Notes: generated by a model from the letters alone, not told the origin. 64,000 nt of DNA from Endozoicomonas elysicola (GCF_000710775.1 NZ_JOJP01000001.1:5032027-5096026); one strand, 5' to 3'. Numbered from the stretch's first letter, positions 25,651 through 35,081 are shown. A program made the numbers and translations.

Positions 25651-27630
25651 ATGTTGAATCGACTGCAGCTCGCACCGGCTACTGCTGGCTTTATGTTAAC
25701 GGGCACACTGCTTCTCTCCGCTTCTGCTCAGGCTTTTGAGTTTGAAGCAATGGATGGAGAAGTACAGGGAACCCTCAATACCACCATCACCCTGGGCGCC
25801 AAGTACGACCTTGAAGGTTATGAAACGCCAGAATCCAACGAACAGCTTGAAAACGACGGCGATCGTTCATTCAAAAGAGGCTTTGTCAGCAAAGCGCTGA
25901 AAGTTACCTCTGAGTTGGATGTTAAAAAAGACAACTACGGTTTCTTCGGTCGAGCCACTGCCTATTACGACCATGTACTGATGAACGGTACCAACCACTG
26001 GCAGGAAAATAACGACGCTGACGTTGCCAAGGGTCTCTATGATGAAAGCGGAACCTTCCCGGGCTGGTCCGATGAAGTTAAAGACAACCAGGGCCGCGGT
26101 GTTAAGCTGCAAAGTGCTTATGTTTTTGCCGACTGGCAGTTTGATGGTGGCCAGAAGCTCAGCCTGAAACTGGGTGACCAGACCCATAATTGGGGGGAAA
26201 CCATTTTCTACGGTGGCGGCATGATGGATCTGAACGCCTATGATATGGCACTGGCAACCGTTCCTGGCTCTGATGGTGATTTGAATCTGGCACAGGGAAT
26301 GGTCATGGCCGACTTGCAGTTCAACGACCAGATGACTTTATCTAGTTTTGTCCAATATGACTGGGATCGCTCGATTATGCCTGGCCGAGGTACTTATGGC
26401 TCTGGCGAAGATATCTTTGTTCCAGGTTCGGACTTTGCGCATTATGACCTTGCAACATTCAATTTAGACCCAGCCACTCTAACAGCATTACAAGCAGCAG
26501 GTCTTACATCCACCCAAGACCAGATCCTAACAGCGATGGGACTAGACTACACAGCAGACTATGTTACTGTTGCAGACGTTTCCGGTGTTGATTCTGCAAA
26601 AAACTCAGGCCAGTGGGGATTAAGGTTTACATTTACGCCAGAGTCTATGCCTGAGACAGAGTTTGCTCTTTACTATGCAAACTACCACTCAAGCCTGCCC
26701 TTTATTGATGCCTATGTTAGCTCAGCTGACGCACTTGCAGGTATGCAGAGCGTTGGCCTAGCTTTAGGGGGATCAGTCGACGCCGCAGTGACAGACTACC
26801 TTGATGCAGTTGAAGCAGCAACCACCGCTGGAGGCGGGAATGGTACAGTTGCACGGCAAATGTCTCAGGTTGGTTTGGCAGGCCTTCACATGCTCTCTAA
26901 CGGAACTTTCGCAAAAGTTGTTTACCCAGAAGACATCAAAGTCTGGGGAGCTAGCTTCAATACAAAGGTCTGGGGCTATACACAAATTGCAGGTGAGTTA
27001 ACTTATCGTGAAAATGCTCCCATTTGGGTCGATCATCCAGAAGACCTGCTAACCAAAGCAATTGAGGGCACAACGAACATAGGTCAAGGTCAAGACTATA
27101 ATTCATCACAAGCTGTTGAAGGAAAAACAGCGAGCCCCGATGAGTGGTTTGCGAACTACGAACGTACACCAATGTGGGATGCATCTCTATCAGTCATTCA
27201 ACCTTTCGGAGCTGTTCTCGGTACTGATCTGATGTACGTTGTTGGGGAAGCTGCATTTCAGCAAATTTCCGGCCTCGATAACTACGAGCGGTATGTTGCG
27301 AAAGGTTCAAGCGACTGGGCTGGAGAAGATGTTTCAGAAAATGCCGACGAACGTCTCGACCGTTTTAGCTGGGGCTACAACATGATGGTCGGCGCCAACT
27401 GGAATGATGTCGCCATGCCCGGCCTGAATCTGGAGTCCACCTTCCGCTTCACGCACGATGTCGATGGTAACTCCCATATGACCGGTCGCTTTGAAGAAGG
27501 CGAGAAAAAGATCAATATGGGGCTGACTGCCAAGTATGACGATATGATGGCTAAAGTGACCTGGGGTGGCGATGCTGATACCGTTCTGCGTAAAGGCACC
27601 ATTACCGGGACCGTTGGTTATACCTTCTAA
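25651..27630 (+). CDS. DUF1302-type outer-membrane beta-barrel protein
   Basis: This 659-residue outer-membrane protein has a signal peptide (MLTGTLLLSASAQAFEFEA region). Features of the DUF1302 family are the N-terminal GEVQGTLNTTITLGAKYDL, the LKLGDQTHNWGETIFYGG segment and a strand-rich C-terminus ending in VTWGGDADTV...GTVGYTF with terminal Phe, the Bam signal. It is probably a barrel channel or receptor. The middle third (about 26430-27150) is visibly different in base and codon use from the two ends and may be a variable extracellular portion. It is likely linked to the beta-helix and cytochrome genes upstream, though a 430-bp gap separates them. Confidence 0.82.
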   Translation: MLNRLQLAPATAGFMLTGTLLLSASAQAFEFEAMDGEVQGTLNTTITLGAKYDLEGYETPESNEQLENDGDRSFKRGFVSKALKVTSELDVKKDNYGFFGRATAYYDHVLMNGTNHWQENNDADVAKGLYDESGTFPGWSDEVKDNQGRGVKLQSAYVFADWQFDGGQKLSLKLGDQTHNWGETIFYGGGMMDLNAYDMALATVPGSDGDLNLAQGMVMADLQFNDQMTLSSFVQYDWDRSIMPGRGTYGSGEDIFVPGSDFAHYDLATFNLDPATLTALQAAGLTSTQDQILTAMGLDYTADYVTVADVSGVDSAKNSGQWGLRFTFTPESMPETEFALYYANYHSSLPFIDAYVSSADALAGMQSVGLALGGSVDAAVTDYLDAVEAATTAGGGNGTVARQMSQVGLAGLHMLSNGTFAKVVYPEDIKVWGASFNTKVWGYTQIAGELTYRENAPIWVDHPEDLLTKAIEGTTNIGQGQDYNSSQAVEGKTASPDEWFANYERTPMWDASLSVIQPFGAVLGTDLMYVVGEAAFQQISGLDNYERYVAKGSSDWAGEDVSENADERLDRFSWGYNMMVGANWNDVAMPGLNLESTFRFTHDVDGNSHMTGRFEEGEKKINMGLTAKYDDMMAKVTWGGDADTVLRKGTITGTVGYTF

Positions 27631-27685
27631 GCCCGATTAATTCCCATGCACAGCGTGGGAGCGTGAAACACTGAAAACTCACCAC

Positions 27686-27723
27686 AAAAAAGCCGGTTCC
27701 CATTGAAGGTAACCGGCTTTTTT
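27686..27723. terminator. Bidirectional intrinsic terminator
   Basis: A perfect 13-bp stem (AAAAAAGCCGGTT with AACCGGCTTTTTT) with a 12-nt loop carries A- and T-runs on either side. It ends the DUF1302 gene and can also serve the convergent 27839 gene. Confidence 0.92.
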
Positions 27724-27838
27724 ATAACCTTTCTGCCATCAGCCTCTTCTGGAGGCTAATCTGCAACACCTAACCACACCGGCCTGAGAAACAAAGCAAT
27801 AGTTTTGTACTATGAGCCTTAATGGTTCAAATCAACAA

Positions 27839-28129
27839 TTACGCATTTGGATCAATGATCACATGAGCGCCCTTTTCGGCTGCCATCTTGCGACAGGCCT
27901 TATAGTCACGGTCACTGGTGATATAAAAGGTAGGTGCCACATTGACCGAAAGATTCGGAGACATATTCCCCTGGGCTGAGAAGCGAGATTCACTGGCCTG
28001 ACGAACAGCAGAAACACTTCCCATAGAATAACAAACCATGCCCTGTTTCTGCTGATCTTCAACCCTGTCAACAGCCTGAGCAACACCAGCCAATAACAAT
28101 CCCGCTACAGCAACAGCAATTACTTTCAT
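27839..28129 (-). CDS. Small periplasmic hypothetical protein, 96 residues
   Basis: I do not recognise this family. It has a clear signal peptide (MKVIAVAVAGLLLAGVAQA) and a mature part of about 77 residues with two cysteines, one in QGMVCYSMGS and one in YKACRKMAAE, which may form a disulfide bond in the periplasm. The start ATG has AAGGAC about 6 nt upstream. It is monocistronic and convergent with the DUF1302 gene. No enzymatic motif is visible. Confidence 0.78.
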   Translation of the reverse strand: MKVIAVAVAGLLLAGVAQAVDRVEDQQKQGMVCYSMGSVSAVRQASESRFSAQGNMSPNLSVNVAPTFYITSDRDYKACRKMAAEKGAHVIIDPNA

Positions 28130-28594
28130 TGTTTCAGTCCTTTACATGTTTTTTAAGGAACTGTTGTTATCGGCCTCTTTAGCGATCATTTAGCAGGCTA
28201 TCAATCTTTCCCGACAAGCTGTCAGGGAAGCCAACAACAACGCCTGATGTAAAGTATATTTGGCTTTTTTCACATCACTGCTCGATACCGATATTCTGTC
28301 CTTCCGGGTACTTCAGCGGTCTTGACACTATCCCTTCAGAGCTCCTGCTCAGAAGCCCCTCAAGGACCACAATACGCAGACTTCACCCCATAAAACCTGA
28401 CTTGAAGCAATAAACACCCCAGAATCACAGGGCATTACCAATGACATACTCAATGCTTAATTAATAATCAGAATTAAAAAGATGATGCTTACAATATTAT
28501 TACCTTAACTAAGAGAGACTTCATTCCATAGCGGTCACCCAAAAAGGTATGATGGGTAAAAATAGCCCTAATCAAATTACATTGGACGTTAGCC
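28130..28594. other. Gene-free stretch of 465 bp
   Basis: This divergent spacer separates the 27839 gene from the DsbA-like gene. Its last 160 bp are AT-rich and must carry the promoter for the latter. No ORF, RNA or obvious repeat was found. Confidence 0.5.
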
Positions 28595-29347
28595 ATGAAA
28601 AAACTTCTAGCCATTGCTGCCACAGCCTTAATACTTCCGTTAAGTAGCCAGGCAAAGCCACTTGACCAGGAACAACAGCAACAAGTCCGAGAACTGGTTC
28701 GTGAAACCCTGATCGAAAACCCTGAAATCTTTATTGAAGTAGTAAATGAGCTGAAAAAAAGAGAAGAGATTGCCAGAACACAGGCTCAAGACTCAGCACT
28801 CAGCACCAGTCAGGCTGAGCTTTTCAACAACAGCAATGATCCATTTGCGGGCTCAAAAACCCCAAAACTGAGTATTGTTTACTTTGGCGATGTTAACTGC
28901 GGGTTTTGCAAGAAACAGGATCCGGTACTTGAATCATTGGTAAAAGCTTATCCTGACCTGAAAATCATATACAAAGACCTGCCGATCCTTGGACCAAGTT
29001 CACGAGAAGCCGCCGCTCTGTCATTAGCAGCACTTTCATTAACAGAAGGAGCAAAAGGCAATACAACCTATCTCTCCTTGCATAAGCAGTTTATGTCACA
29101 CCCAGCCCGCCATGACTCCAACTCTATTGCCAGCAGTGTAAAAACTCAGGGTCTGAATCTCGATGAGCTCAAAAAAGCAGTTGATGCTGATATTAACCAG
29201 CAATTGGACAGCAATATCATGCTTGCTCAAAGGTTGGGTATCACTGGTACGCCAGCACTGGTGTTCCCCGATGAGATAATTGGTGGTTTTACTAACGAAA
29301 GTACACTGAAAGAGATGATTGGACAGCGGCTAAATCAGGCAAAGTAA
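28595..29347 (+). CDS. Periplasmic thioredoxin-fold disulfide oxidoreductase (DsbA/Com1-like)
   Basis: This 250-residue protein is exported (MKKLLAIAATALILPLSSQA). After a helical segment of about 70 residues comes a DsbA-type thioredoxin domain with the CGFC active site at C102 and C105 (FGDVNCGFCKKQDP) and the cis-Pro loop TGTPALVFP near residue 219. The N-terminal helical region resembles the Com1/BdbD group. It would form or isomerise disulfide bonds in exported proteins. It stands alone, and the partner DsbB is not in this window. Confidence 0.9.
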   Translation: MKKLLAIAATALILPLSSQAKPLDQEQQQQVRELVRETLIENPEIFIEVVNELKKREEIARTQAQDSALSTSQAELFNNSNDPFAGSKTPKLSIVYFGDVNCGFCKKQDPVLESLVKAYPDLKIIYKDLPILGPSSREAAALSLAALSLTEGAKGNTTYLSLHKQFMSHPARHDSNSIASSVKTQGLNLDELKKAVDADINQQLDSNIMLAQRLGITGTPALVFPDEIIGGFTNESTLKEMIGQRLNQAK

Positions 29348-29574
29348 AACTCGGGTCCCTTGATATTCCAGCCCGGATATTCAATAAGCTGCCCCAAGTC
29401 TCGTGCAGGACTTTATCGCTCTAAGTGATTTATTAAGAGCGTGCCTTAACGGGCTTTACGGTCGACTCTGCAAAACTCACTAAGAACCACAAAAGACAAG
29501 CGAGAACAGGGGCATGTTTATGGAGTATCCGGGCTAGAAGGCTCTCTGATTTAATTAAACCGAGAAATGAGCAA

Positions 29575-30006
29575 TTAGAGCTCAGAAACGATACAGGCCT
29601 TACGTTCCTTACCGGTACGCTCAAGATAAGCCGAGAAGTCCGCAGGAATACGTCCTGTTGTCGCTCCTTCCCAATCTACTGATGAGCCATCGGTAGTTTC
29701 ATAGCGGAACAAGTAACGCTGGCGTGTTTTCCCTTTACGTCCGCTGGTGCTCTTGTCATCAGCCAGACCTTTGATATCACCCATAGACAGGCCAAGCTCT
29801 TTCATCTGCTGAACGACCGCATCCAGAGCCTCTTTCTTTCGAGCCTGCTCTTCTTCAATCTCCATTTGAGCCATCAGCTTTTCTTCATAGATGGCGTCAA
29901 TTCGCCCAATAACACGCTGAAGATCTTCAGCATGCATATCATGGAACAGCTTACGAACCTGAACTTTAGATTTCAGGACACTGAGCGCTTCATCAAAAAT
30001 ATTCAT
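29575..30006 (-). CDS. H-NS family nucleoid-associated protein
   Basis: This 143-residue DNA-binding protein silences AT-rich and foreign DNA. Residues 1-75 form the coiled-coil oligomerisation region (KLMAQMEIEEEQARKKEAL). After a Lys/Arg-rich linker (GRKGKTRQRY) the C-terminal domain has the family pattern VDWEGATTGRIPADF, where TGRIP stands for the QGR-type minor-groove motif. It is monocistronic, with a notably AT-rich, gene-poor stretch upstream of its start. Whether it is H-NS itself or an MvaT-unrelated paralog cannot be told. Confidence 0.9.
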   Translation of the reverse strand: MNIFDEALSVLKSKVQVRKLFHDMHAEDLQRVIGRIDAIYEEKLMAQMEIEEEQARKKEALDAVVQQMKELGLSMGDIKGLADDKSTSGRKGKTRQRYLFRYETTDGSSVDWEGATTGRIPADFSAYLERTGKERKACIVSEL

Positions 30007-30066
30007 TGTTTGAAACCAATCTTGTCAATAAAAGTATCAATTAAAAGTGGAGTTAGAAATCAATAG

Positions 30067-30561
30067 AAAAACTTAACATTGACGCTTCTGTCTGTAAATA
30101 GAGACAAGCCCGTGCATTGTTGGTAAAAATAAATGAGCATATTATCTCATCACCTCTCACAAAATGCTTTCTGTAGACATCATCTTACATATTTCCTGCT
30201 TTGGATCACGAAAAATATGAAATCTCAGGTCTATCACCGGAAACCTGATTTTTCATCAGCTAGTTTGGGAGTTCAGTAATGATTGGTAGCTAATTCAGAG
30301 AACACGCAGTAAAAACAGAAAAGACAAAATAAAACCATATTAACAATCAAAGTACTACCGACATAACAATTCAGTCTCACTAAAACATGGATAAAAAAAT
30401 ATAACCACATCGCCTAAATCGATAAAAACCTAATCATTCAGTTTAATTCATATTTTTAAATACGCCAAAAAAAACTCAAGCCCTACGCTATCAAAGACTT
30501 TAAGATAAGCACAAAACCCCTGATGTTCCAAGAAAGTCGAGTATCAAATTATTATCGATAA
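30067..30561. other. AT-rich stretch without genes
   Basis: From about 30067 the DNA is visibly AT-rich and has no supported gene. It lies upstream of the H-NS gene and could be an H-NS binding region; this is inference from composition only. Confidence 0.5.
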
Positions 30562-30780
30562 TTGAAAAAAGTTAAACTTAAAAGAGGGACGTTATTTGAA
30601 ACAAGAAACCCAAAAAATGAAACACACCCTAGATTTTCTTTAAACGCAGGCCAACCAATTAGAACAACTAATATTTCTCAGGACAAAAAATCAAAAACAA
30701 CGAAACAGACAAAAAAGGATACGGCAAAATCTATTCATCAATTAAAAAAACCAAACTTCTGTAATAAACATGAGAATTAA
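30562..30780 (+). CDS. Doubtful lysine-rich small ORF (72 residues)
   Basis: A TTG-initiated frame encodes a basic peptide rich in Lys, Thr and Asn (KKSKTTKQTKKDTAKS). There is no ribosome-binding site, and the AT-rich setting makes chance open frames likely. It may be non-coding. I list it because it is the only sizeable frame in this gap. Confidence 0.2.
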   Translation: MKKVKLKRGTLFETRNPKNETHPRFSLNAGQPIRTTNISQDKKSKTTKQTKKDTAKSIHQLKKPNFCNKHEN

Positions 30781-30802
30781 TAAAATCCAACGTAATTTCA
30801 AA

Positions 30803-30822
30803 GCCCCGTCATTTACCGGGGC
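30803..30822 (-). terminator. Terminator-like hairpin after fadD
   Basis: A GCCCCG/CGGGGC stem with an 8-nt loop lies about 20 bp beyond the fadD stop, with TTT following on the minus strand. Confidence 0.6.
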
Positions 30823-30840
30823 CCTGATTTCCAGCGAAAG

Positions 30841-32556
30841 TCAGGAAGCGGCTTCCCGTTTCTTCATCTCCTCGGCACGAAGATCCTTACGCAAAATCTT
30901 ACCAACGGGTGTTGTTGGCAGCTCATCACGGAACTCAACCTGCTTTGGGATCTTATAAGCTGTCAGGTTAAGCCTGCAGTACTCATTAACCTCTTCAGCC
31001 GTTAAGCTCTTATCGCCTGGAATAATAAAGAGCTTGACAGCCTCACCGGTTTTTTCATCAGGCACACCAATAACAGCACAGTTCTGAACCTTGTCATGCT
31101 TGGAAACAATATCCTCCACTTCGTTAGGGTAAACATTAAAGCCAGAGACCAATACCATATCCTTAACCCGGTCGACAATCTTCACGTAACCTTCATCGTC
31201 GAGAATGGCCACATCTCCAGTTTTGAACCAGCCTTCATCATCGATCACCTCAGCAGTTGCTTCTGGACGCATCCAATAGCCTTTCATCACCTGAGGCCCT
31301 TTCACGCAGAGCTCTCCCCGCTCTCCCAGAGGCAACTCATTACCCTGATCATCAATTGTCTTGAGAGCGGTTCCAGACATTGGCAAACCAACAGTCCCCA
31401 ATTTAGAGTAACTGCCTGCAGGATTTAACGAGACCACCGGGGACGTCTCGGAAAGACCATATCCCTCAGAAATTGTACAGCCAGTCATATCCTTCCATCG
31501 ATTCGCAACGGCTTCCTGAAGGGCTGTCCCACCCGACATAGTCAGTTGCAGCTCTGAAAAATCAAGGTCCTTAAACTCAGGGTGATTCATTAACCCAACA
31601 AACAGAGTGTTCAACCCAATAAATATGTTCATCTTGTGCGGCTTCAAGGCCTTAACAAACGTATCCATATCACGGGGATTGGCGATCAGAACGCTGTGCC
31701 CTCCCAGCTGGAAAAACGCCATCAGGTGAACCGTAAATGCGTAAATATGATAAAGAGGCAAAGGCGCTATAGCAGTATTTCCATCAGGCTTCGCCAAAGG
31801 AACACCGTTTTCATCTGTTTGTGATAGCACACTGGCTGTCTGCAGAACATTACTTACCAAATTGCGCTGGGTCAGCATGGCACCTTTAGCAACCCCGGTA
31901 GTACCTCCGGTGTATTGCAAAACTGCCACATCATCAGCACCAGGAGAAATTGGTTTGCTGAACCGGGATTTTGATCCCAGCTTCATCGCCTGATTGAAGC
32001 TCAATGCCTGAGGCAGTTTGTATGAAGGAACCATCTTCTTGACGTGTTTTACGGCAAGATTAATCAGGCTTCTCTTAGGCCAGGGCAGCAGGTCTGCCAG
32101 TTCAGTAACGATCAGATGCTTGATTGGCGTATCCTGAATGATGTCCTCAACCAGATGGCCGACTACATTCAGGCAGACCAGAGCCTTGGCACCAGAGTCT
32201 GTAAACTGGTGCTTCATCTCTCTGGCAGTGTACAGTGGGTTTGTATTGACAATAATCAGCCCCGCTTTAATCGCACCATAAACGACAACGGGATACTGAA
32301 GCAGGTTAGGTAACTGAATGGCAATGCTGTCACCAGGTTTCAGTGTCGTATGGTTTTGGAGATAAGCAGCAAACTCTGTACTCAGACGGTCTATTTCGTG
32401 AAAGGTAACCGTTCTGCCCATGCTTGTATAAGCCGGCCTGTCACCGTATTTATGGACTGCATGTTCAATGACTTCACCCAGGTTTTTGAACTTATCAAGA
32501 TCAATTTGGTCAGCAACACCGGGGGCACGCTTGCCATCCCAAAAACTGGCTTCCAT
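30841..32556 (-). CDS. fadD: Long-chain fatty acid-CoA ligase
   Basis: This 571-residue ATP-dependent acyl-CoA synthetase activates long-chain fatty acids for beta-oxidation and phospholipid use at the inner membrane. The AMP-binding signature is LQYTGGTTGVAKGAMLTQRN, followed by EGYGLSETSPVVS and the FadD/FACS motif GWFKTGDVAILDDEGYVKIV. Near the end lies TPVGKILRKDLR, with the catalytic Lys. Close similarity to E. coli FadD runs over the full length. The frame extends to a TTG at 32592, but the ATG at 32556 has GAGG 6 nt upstream and is chosen. No FadR operator was recognised. Confidence 0.95.
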   Translation of the reverse strand: MEASFWDGKRAPGVADQIDLDKFKNLGEVIEHAVHKYGDRPAYTSMGRTVTFHEIDRLSTEFAAYLQNHTTLKPGDSIAIQLPNLLQYPVVVYGAIKAGLIIVNTNPLYTAREMKHQFTDSGAKALVCLNVVGHLVEDIIQDTPIKHLIVTELADLLPWPKRSLINLAVKHVKKMVPSYKLPQALSFNQAMKLGSKSRFSKPISPGADDVAVLQYTGGTTGVAKGAMLTQRNLVSNVLQTASVLSQTDENGVPLAKPDGNTAIAPLPLYHIYAFTVHLMAFFQLGGHSVLIANPRDMDTFVKALKPHKMNIFIGLNTLFVGLMNHPEFKDLDFSELQLTMSGGTALQEAVANRWKDMTGCTISEGYGLSETSPVVSLNPAGSYSKLGTVGLPMSGTALKTIDDQGNELPLGERGELCVKGPQVMKGYWMRPEATAEVIDDEGWFKTGDVAILDDEGYVKIVDRVKDMVLVSGFNVYPNEVEDIVSKHDKVQNCAVIGVPDEKTGEAVKLFIIPGDKSLTAEEVNEYCRLNLTAYKIPKQVEFRDELPTTPVGKILRKDLRAEEMKKREAAS

Positions 32557-32790
32557 GAACACCTCATATTTATTGTTGTTATCCAAAGGCAATGAAGCAG
32601 TAGTATTTATCTACCCTGTGTCTTACAAAGATCCTTCCTGCTTCATTCATTTTTGATGAATCATACTATCTAAACGTTCAAGCTTGAACCCAAAATGATA
32701 CTTTATGCTTCTTTTTGTTATAAAAAGCCATGAACACGCTTGGAAAAACATTGCGTGCCCACCTGTTAAAAGGTCTCCAACAAGGTGTAT

Positions 32791-33093
32791 TTAGGGAGCG
32801 GGAAGCAACTTATCTGCCCAAAGGTGACTGCGATTCTCAGAAGAAGAAAGTAAGATCAACTTTTGTTTTCGGGTTAACTTCTTAATGGCGGCCTCTCGCC
32901 GACTTGCTGATGAGCGGTTATCGGCATCTTCCAGGTAAACAAGTTGCTTTGGCTTGCGCCCCCTGAAAAATCTGGCACCACCAGCAGCGCCACAATGCTG
33001 CTGCCACCGCCGAACAATATCCGTGGTAATGCCTGTGTAGAGACTGTTATCACTGGCAAGAATGATGTAAACCGACCAATATCCAGCAGGCAT
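32791..33093 (-). CDS. GIY-YIG domain protein (UPF0213/YhbQ type)
   Basis: This 100-residue protein is a single GIY-YIG nuclease domain. The two defining strands appear as WSVYIILASDN and SLYTGITTDIVRRWQQH, with the Arg of the second motif and the usual later segment SASRREAAIKKLTRKQKLIL. Members of this small family are putative DNA nucleases of uncertain role. It is a stand-alone gene downstream of the SnoaL-like gene on the same strand. The start is the ATG at 33093. Confidence 0.9.
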   Translation of the reverse strand: MPAGYWSVYIILASDNSLYTGITTDIVRRWQQHCGAAGGARFFRGRKPKQLVYLEDADNRSSASRREAAIKKLTRKQKLILLSSSENRSHLWADKLLPAP

Positions 33094-33243
33094 ATCTGGC
33101 TCGTCCTGAACGAAATCAAGGTAGTTTTATAACATTGAGAACCGGGAGACTTAAAGAACATAAGCCTGTCGCATTGATAGAATAAATATCTCCGAAATAA
33201 TCTGAGATGCTTGGAGAAACATGCCGTCAGGACTCACCCAGCC

Positions 33244-33621
33244 TTATACACCACTGTGCAGATGCCAGATTTTCAACCCCTCATCAACGGTTCTTAAAGC
33301 GTATGAAGAACGAACTATCACATTTCTCATGCCCTGTTCTGAACCTTTCTCAGAGCATCGTACATTCCAGTAACAGGCACAGCAGACCAAATCCTCTCTC
33401 ACCATTTCAGCGGCCAGATCATACTCCATATTATCGATTTCCCACCGACTGAACATAAACCGGTACCACCCATGAATTTCTTCTTTACCCTGGAGGTCAC
33501 TACCACACGCTTCCCAGAAAACCGCACGTTCTGTAAATTGAGTCATTAGCCCCAGGGCATCAGCCCTTTTGTGATAGTCTGCGTACTTCAGAAAAAACGC
33601 ATCCAGGTTAGTAAGGGGCAT
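33244..33621 (-). CDS. SnoaL/NTF2-like fold protein
   Basis: This 125-residue protein has the pattern of the NTF2-like cone fold: an N-terminal helix pair (FFLKYADYHKRADALGLMTQ), then FWEACGSDLQGKEEIHGWYRFMF and strand-rich later sections (CCACYWNVRC, VIVRSSYALRTV) ending in WHLHSG. Such domains are small-molecule binding proteins or isomerase-like enzymes, and the ligand is unknown. GAGG precedes the ATG at 33621 by a few bases. It lies between the tyrP-like and the GIY-YIG genes, all on the minus strand. Confidence 0.7.
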   Translation of the reverse strand: MPLTNLDAFFLKYADYHKRADALGLMTQFTERAVFWEACGSDLQGKEEIHGWYRFMFSRWEIDNMEYDLAAEMVREDLVCCACYWNVRCSEKGSEQGMRNVIVRSSYALRTVDEGLKIWHLHSGV

Positions 33622-33687
33622 GAGGCCTCTCCGTTCTTATAGGTTAGAGAAGGAAAAAATAGACCATTTTGTTAACCTGGTTATCGA

Positions 33688-34896
33688 TCAACCAATCGAC
33701 GGTAATACACCGCTGATCACACCAAACTGAGCACCAATCACCAGAAGGCCAATAATGATAGCGCCCGCTAGAGCAGGAATACCTCCAGCCACTTGATAAG
33801 GTTCCTCCATATGAAGTTTACGAACCTTCCAGACCAGTGCAACCGGGATGAATACTGCCAGAATCACCAGGGCAATTGCAGCGTAACCAAGTGCAGTGAC
33901 AAAACTACCCGGCATAAAAATGGCTGCCAGCAAAGGTATTAGCAGAGTCAGAGTGATAGTTTCAATACGCCCCCAAATACCATGGGACCGACCAAACACT
34001 TCAGCCAGGTAATCGAATAATCCAAGAGCGACACCAAGAAATGAAGTACCCAGGGCAAAAGCGGCAAACGCACTGATCATATAATCAAAGCTCGCTGTTC
34101 TGGAGTGACTGCCAATAGCATCCATCAGTGACGTAACACCATCCGGACTATGCGCCATACTGATTACCGTTGCAGAAGAAACCACCCCAATAACCACGAT
34201 CATCCAGATCACATAAATGCCGAAAGGGAGCGAGCTGCCTCCAATCAGTGCATAACGAAACCGGTGAGGTTTTCCCTGAACATACTGAACAACGGTAGGA
34301 ACCGCACAATGATAGCCAAAAGATGTGTACAGTACCGGTAATGCAGCAACAAGAATTCTGGGGGCACTGTTTTCCAGCACGACATTGCTCAAGCTGACTT
34401 CTGGCAATAGCGACACTACGATATACAGCAACAGAGCCAGCATGAGAGCAAACATCACCCGGTTCACTACATCTACCACCCGGGTGCCCGTAACAACCAG
34501 TATTGCGACCAGTAATACAACGAGCGTTGCCGTTATCCGAAAAGGAAGATGAACCCCCTCTTTTGCCAGCAGACTACCCAGCACATTGGCACCGCCAGAA
34601 ATATAAGCTGCGCAAAGCGAATAGTAGAGGAACAGCATGGCAGCAATGGCGATACCCTGACCAACCGGCCCCATCAAACGCCCCATCACACCATGAAGGT
34701 TTTCGGCTTCCGGACAGGCCCGACACGCCTCTGCAATCAAAAGGCCACCATAGGTAGATAGGCCCCACATCAGAAACATCAGGAATACACCCCAGCCAAG
34801 ACCAGTCAGTGCTGCTACCAGAGGCAATGCCAGCATACCAGCACCAATCGAAGTACCGGCGACCAGAAGGCTACTACCCATCGTCTGACTTTTCAT
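33688..34896 (-). CDS. Aromatic amino acid permease, TyrP/Mtr type (HAAAP family)
   Basis: This 402-residue inner-membrane transporter has about 11 helices. The N-terminal GSSLLVAGTSIGAGMLALPL is the hallmark of the hydroxy/aromatic amino acid permeases, and its length equals E. coli TyrP (403). It would import tyrosine or tryptophan with protons. The frame begins at a TTG at 34923, but the ATG at 34896 follows AGGTGG and is preferred. An intrinsic-terminator-like hairpin on the same strand lies only about 20 nt before this ATG, with possible regulatory meaning. It is downstream of the SEC-C gene. Confidence 0.88.
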   Translation of the reverse strand: MKSQTMGSSLLVAGTSIGAGMLALPLVAALTGLGWGVFLMFLMWGLSTYGGLLIAEACRACPEAENLHGVMGRLMGPVGQGIAIAAMLFLYYSLCAAYISGGANVLGSLLAKEGVHLPFRITATLVVLLVAILVVTGTRVVDVVNRVMFALMLALLLYIVVSLLPEVSLSNVVLENSAPRILVAALPVLYTSFGYHCAVPTVVQYVQGKPHRFRYALIGGSSLPFGIYVIWMIVVIGVVSSATVISMAHSPDGVTSLMDAIGSHSRTASFDYMISAFAAFALGTSFLGVALGLFDYLAEVFGRSHGIWGRIETITLTLLIPLLAAIFMPGSFVTALGYAAIALVILAVFIPVALVWKVRKLHMEEPYQVAGGIPALAGAIIIGLLVIGAQFGVISGVLPSIG

Positions 34897-34916
34897 ATTC
34901 GGTCCACCTGATAGAT

Positions 34917-34945
34917 AAAACAAAAGCCACTAAAAGCGGCTTTTG
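34917..34945 (-). terminator. Terminator or attenuator hairpin directly before the tyrP-like gene
   Basis: On the minus strand an 8-bp stem (CAAAAGCC with GGCTTTTG) with a 9-nt loop is followed by TTTT. It ends about 6 nt before the Shine-Dalgarno and 20 nt before the ATG of the permease gene, so a promoter cannot easily lie between. A further inverted pair (AGATAGGT...ACCTATCT) lies at about 34968-35001 in the same leader. It may terminate the SEC-C gene or act as an attenuator. Confidence 0.65.
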
Positions 34946-35081
34946 AAAGTAGGAGGCTTATTAAGATAGGTCGACAAGATGACTCTATAAATAACCTATC
35001 TGCACTAATAATGGACCGAATTAGAATTTTTTCTACTTATCAGGTGATTTTTTCAGCAATCAGAAGGGTTCAGCTTTGTTA

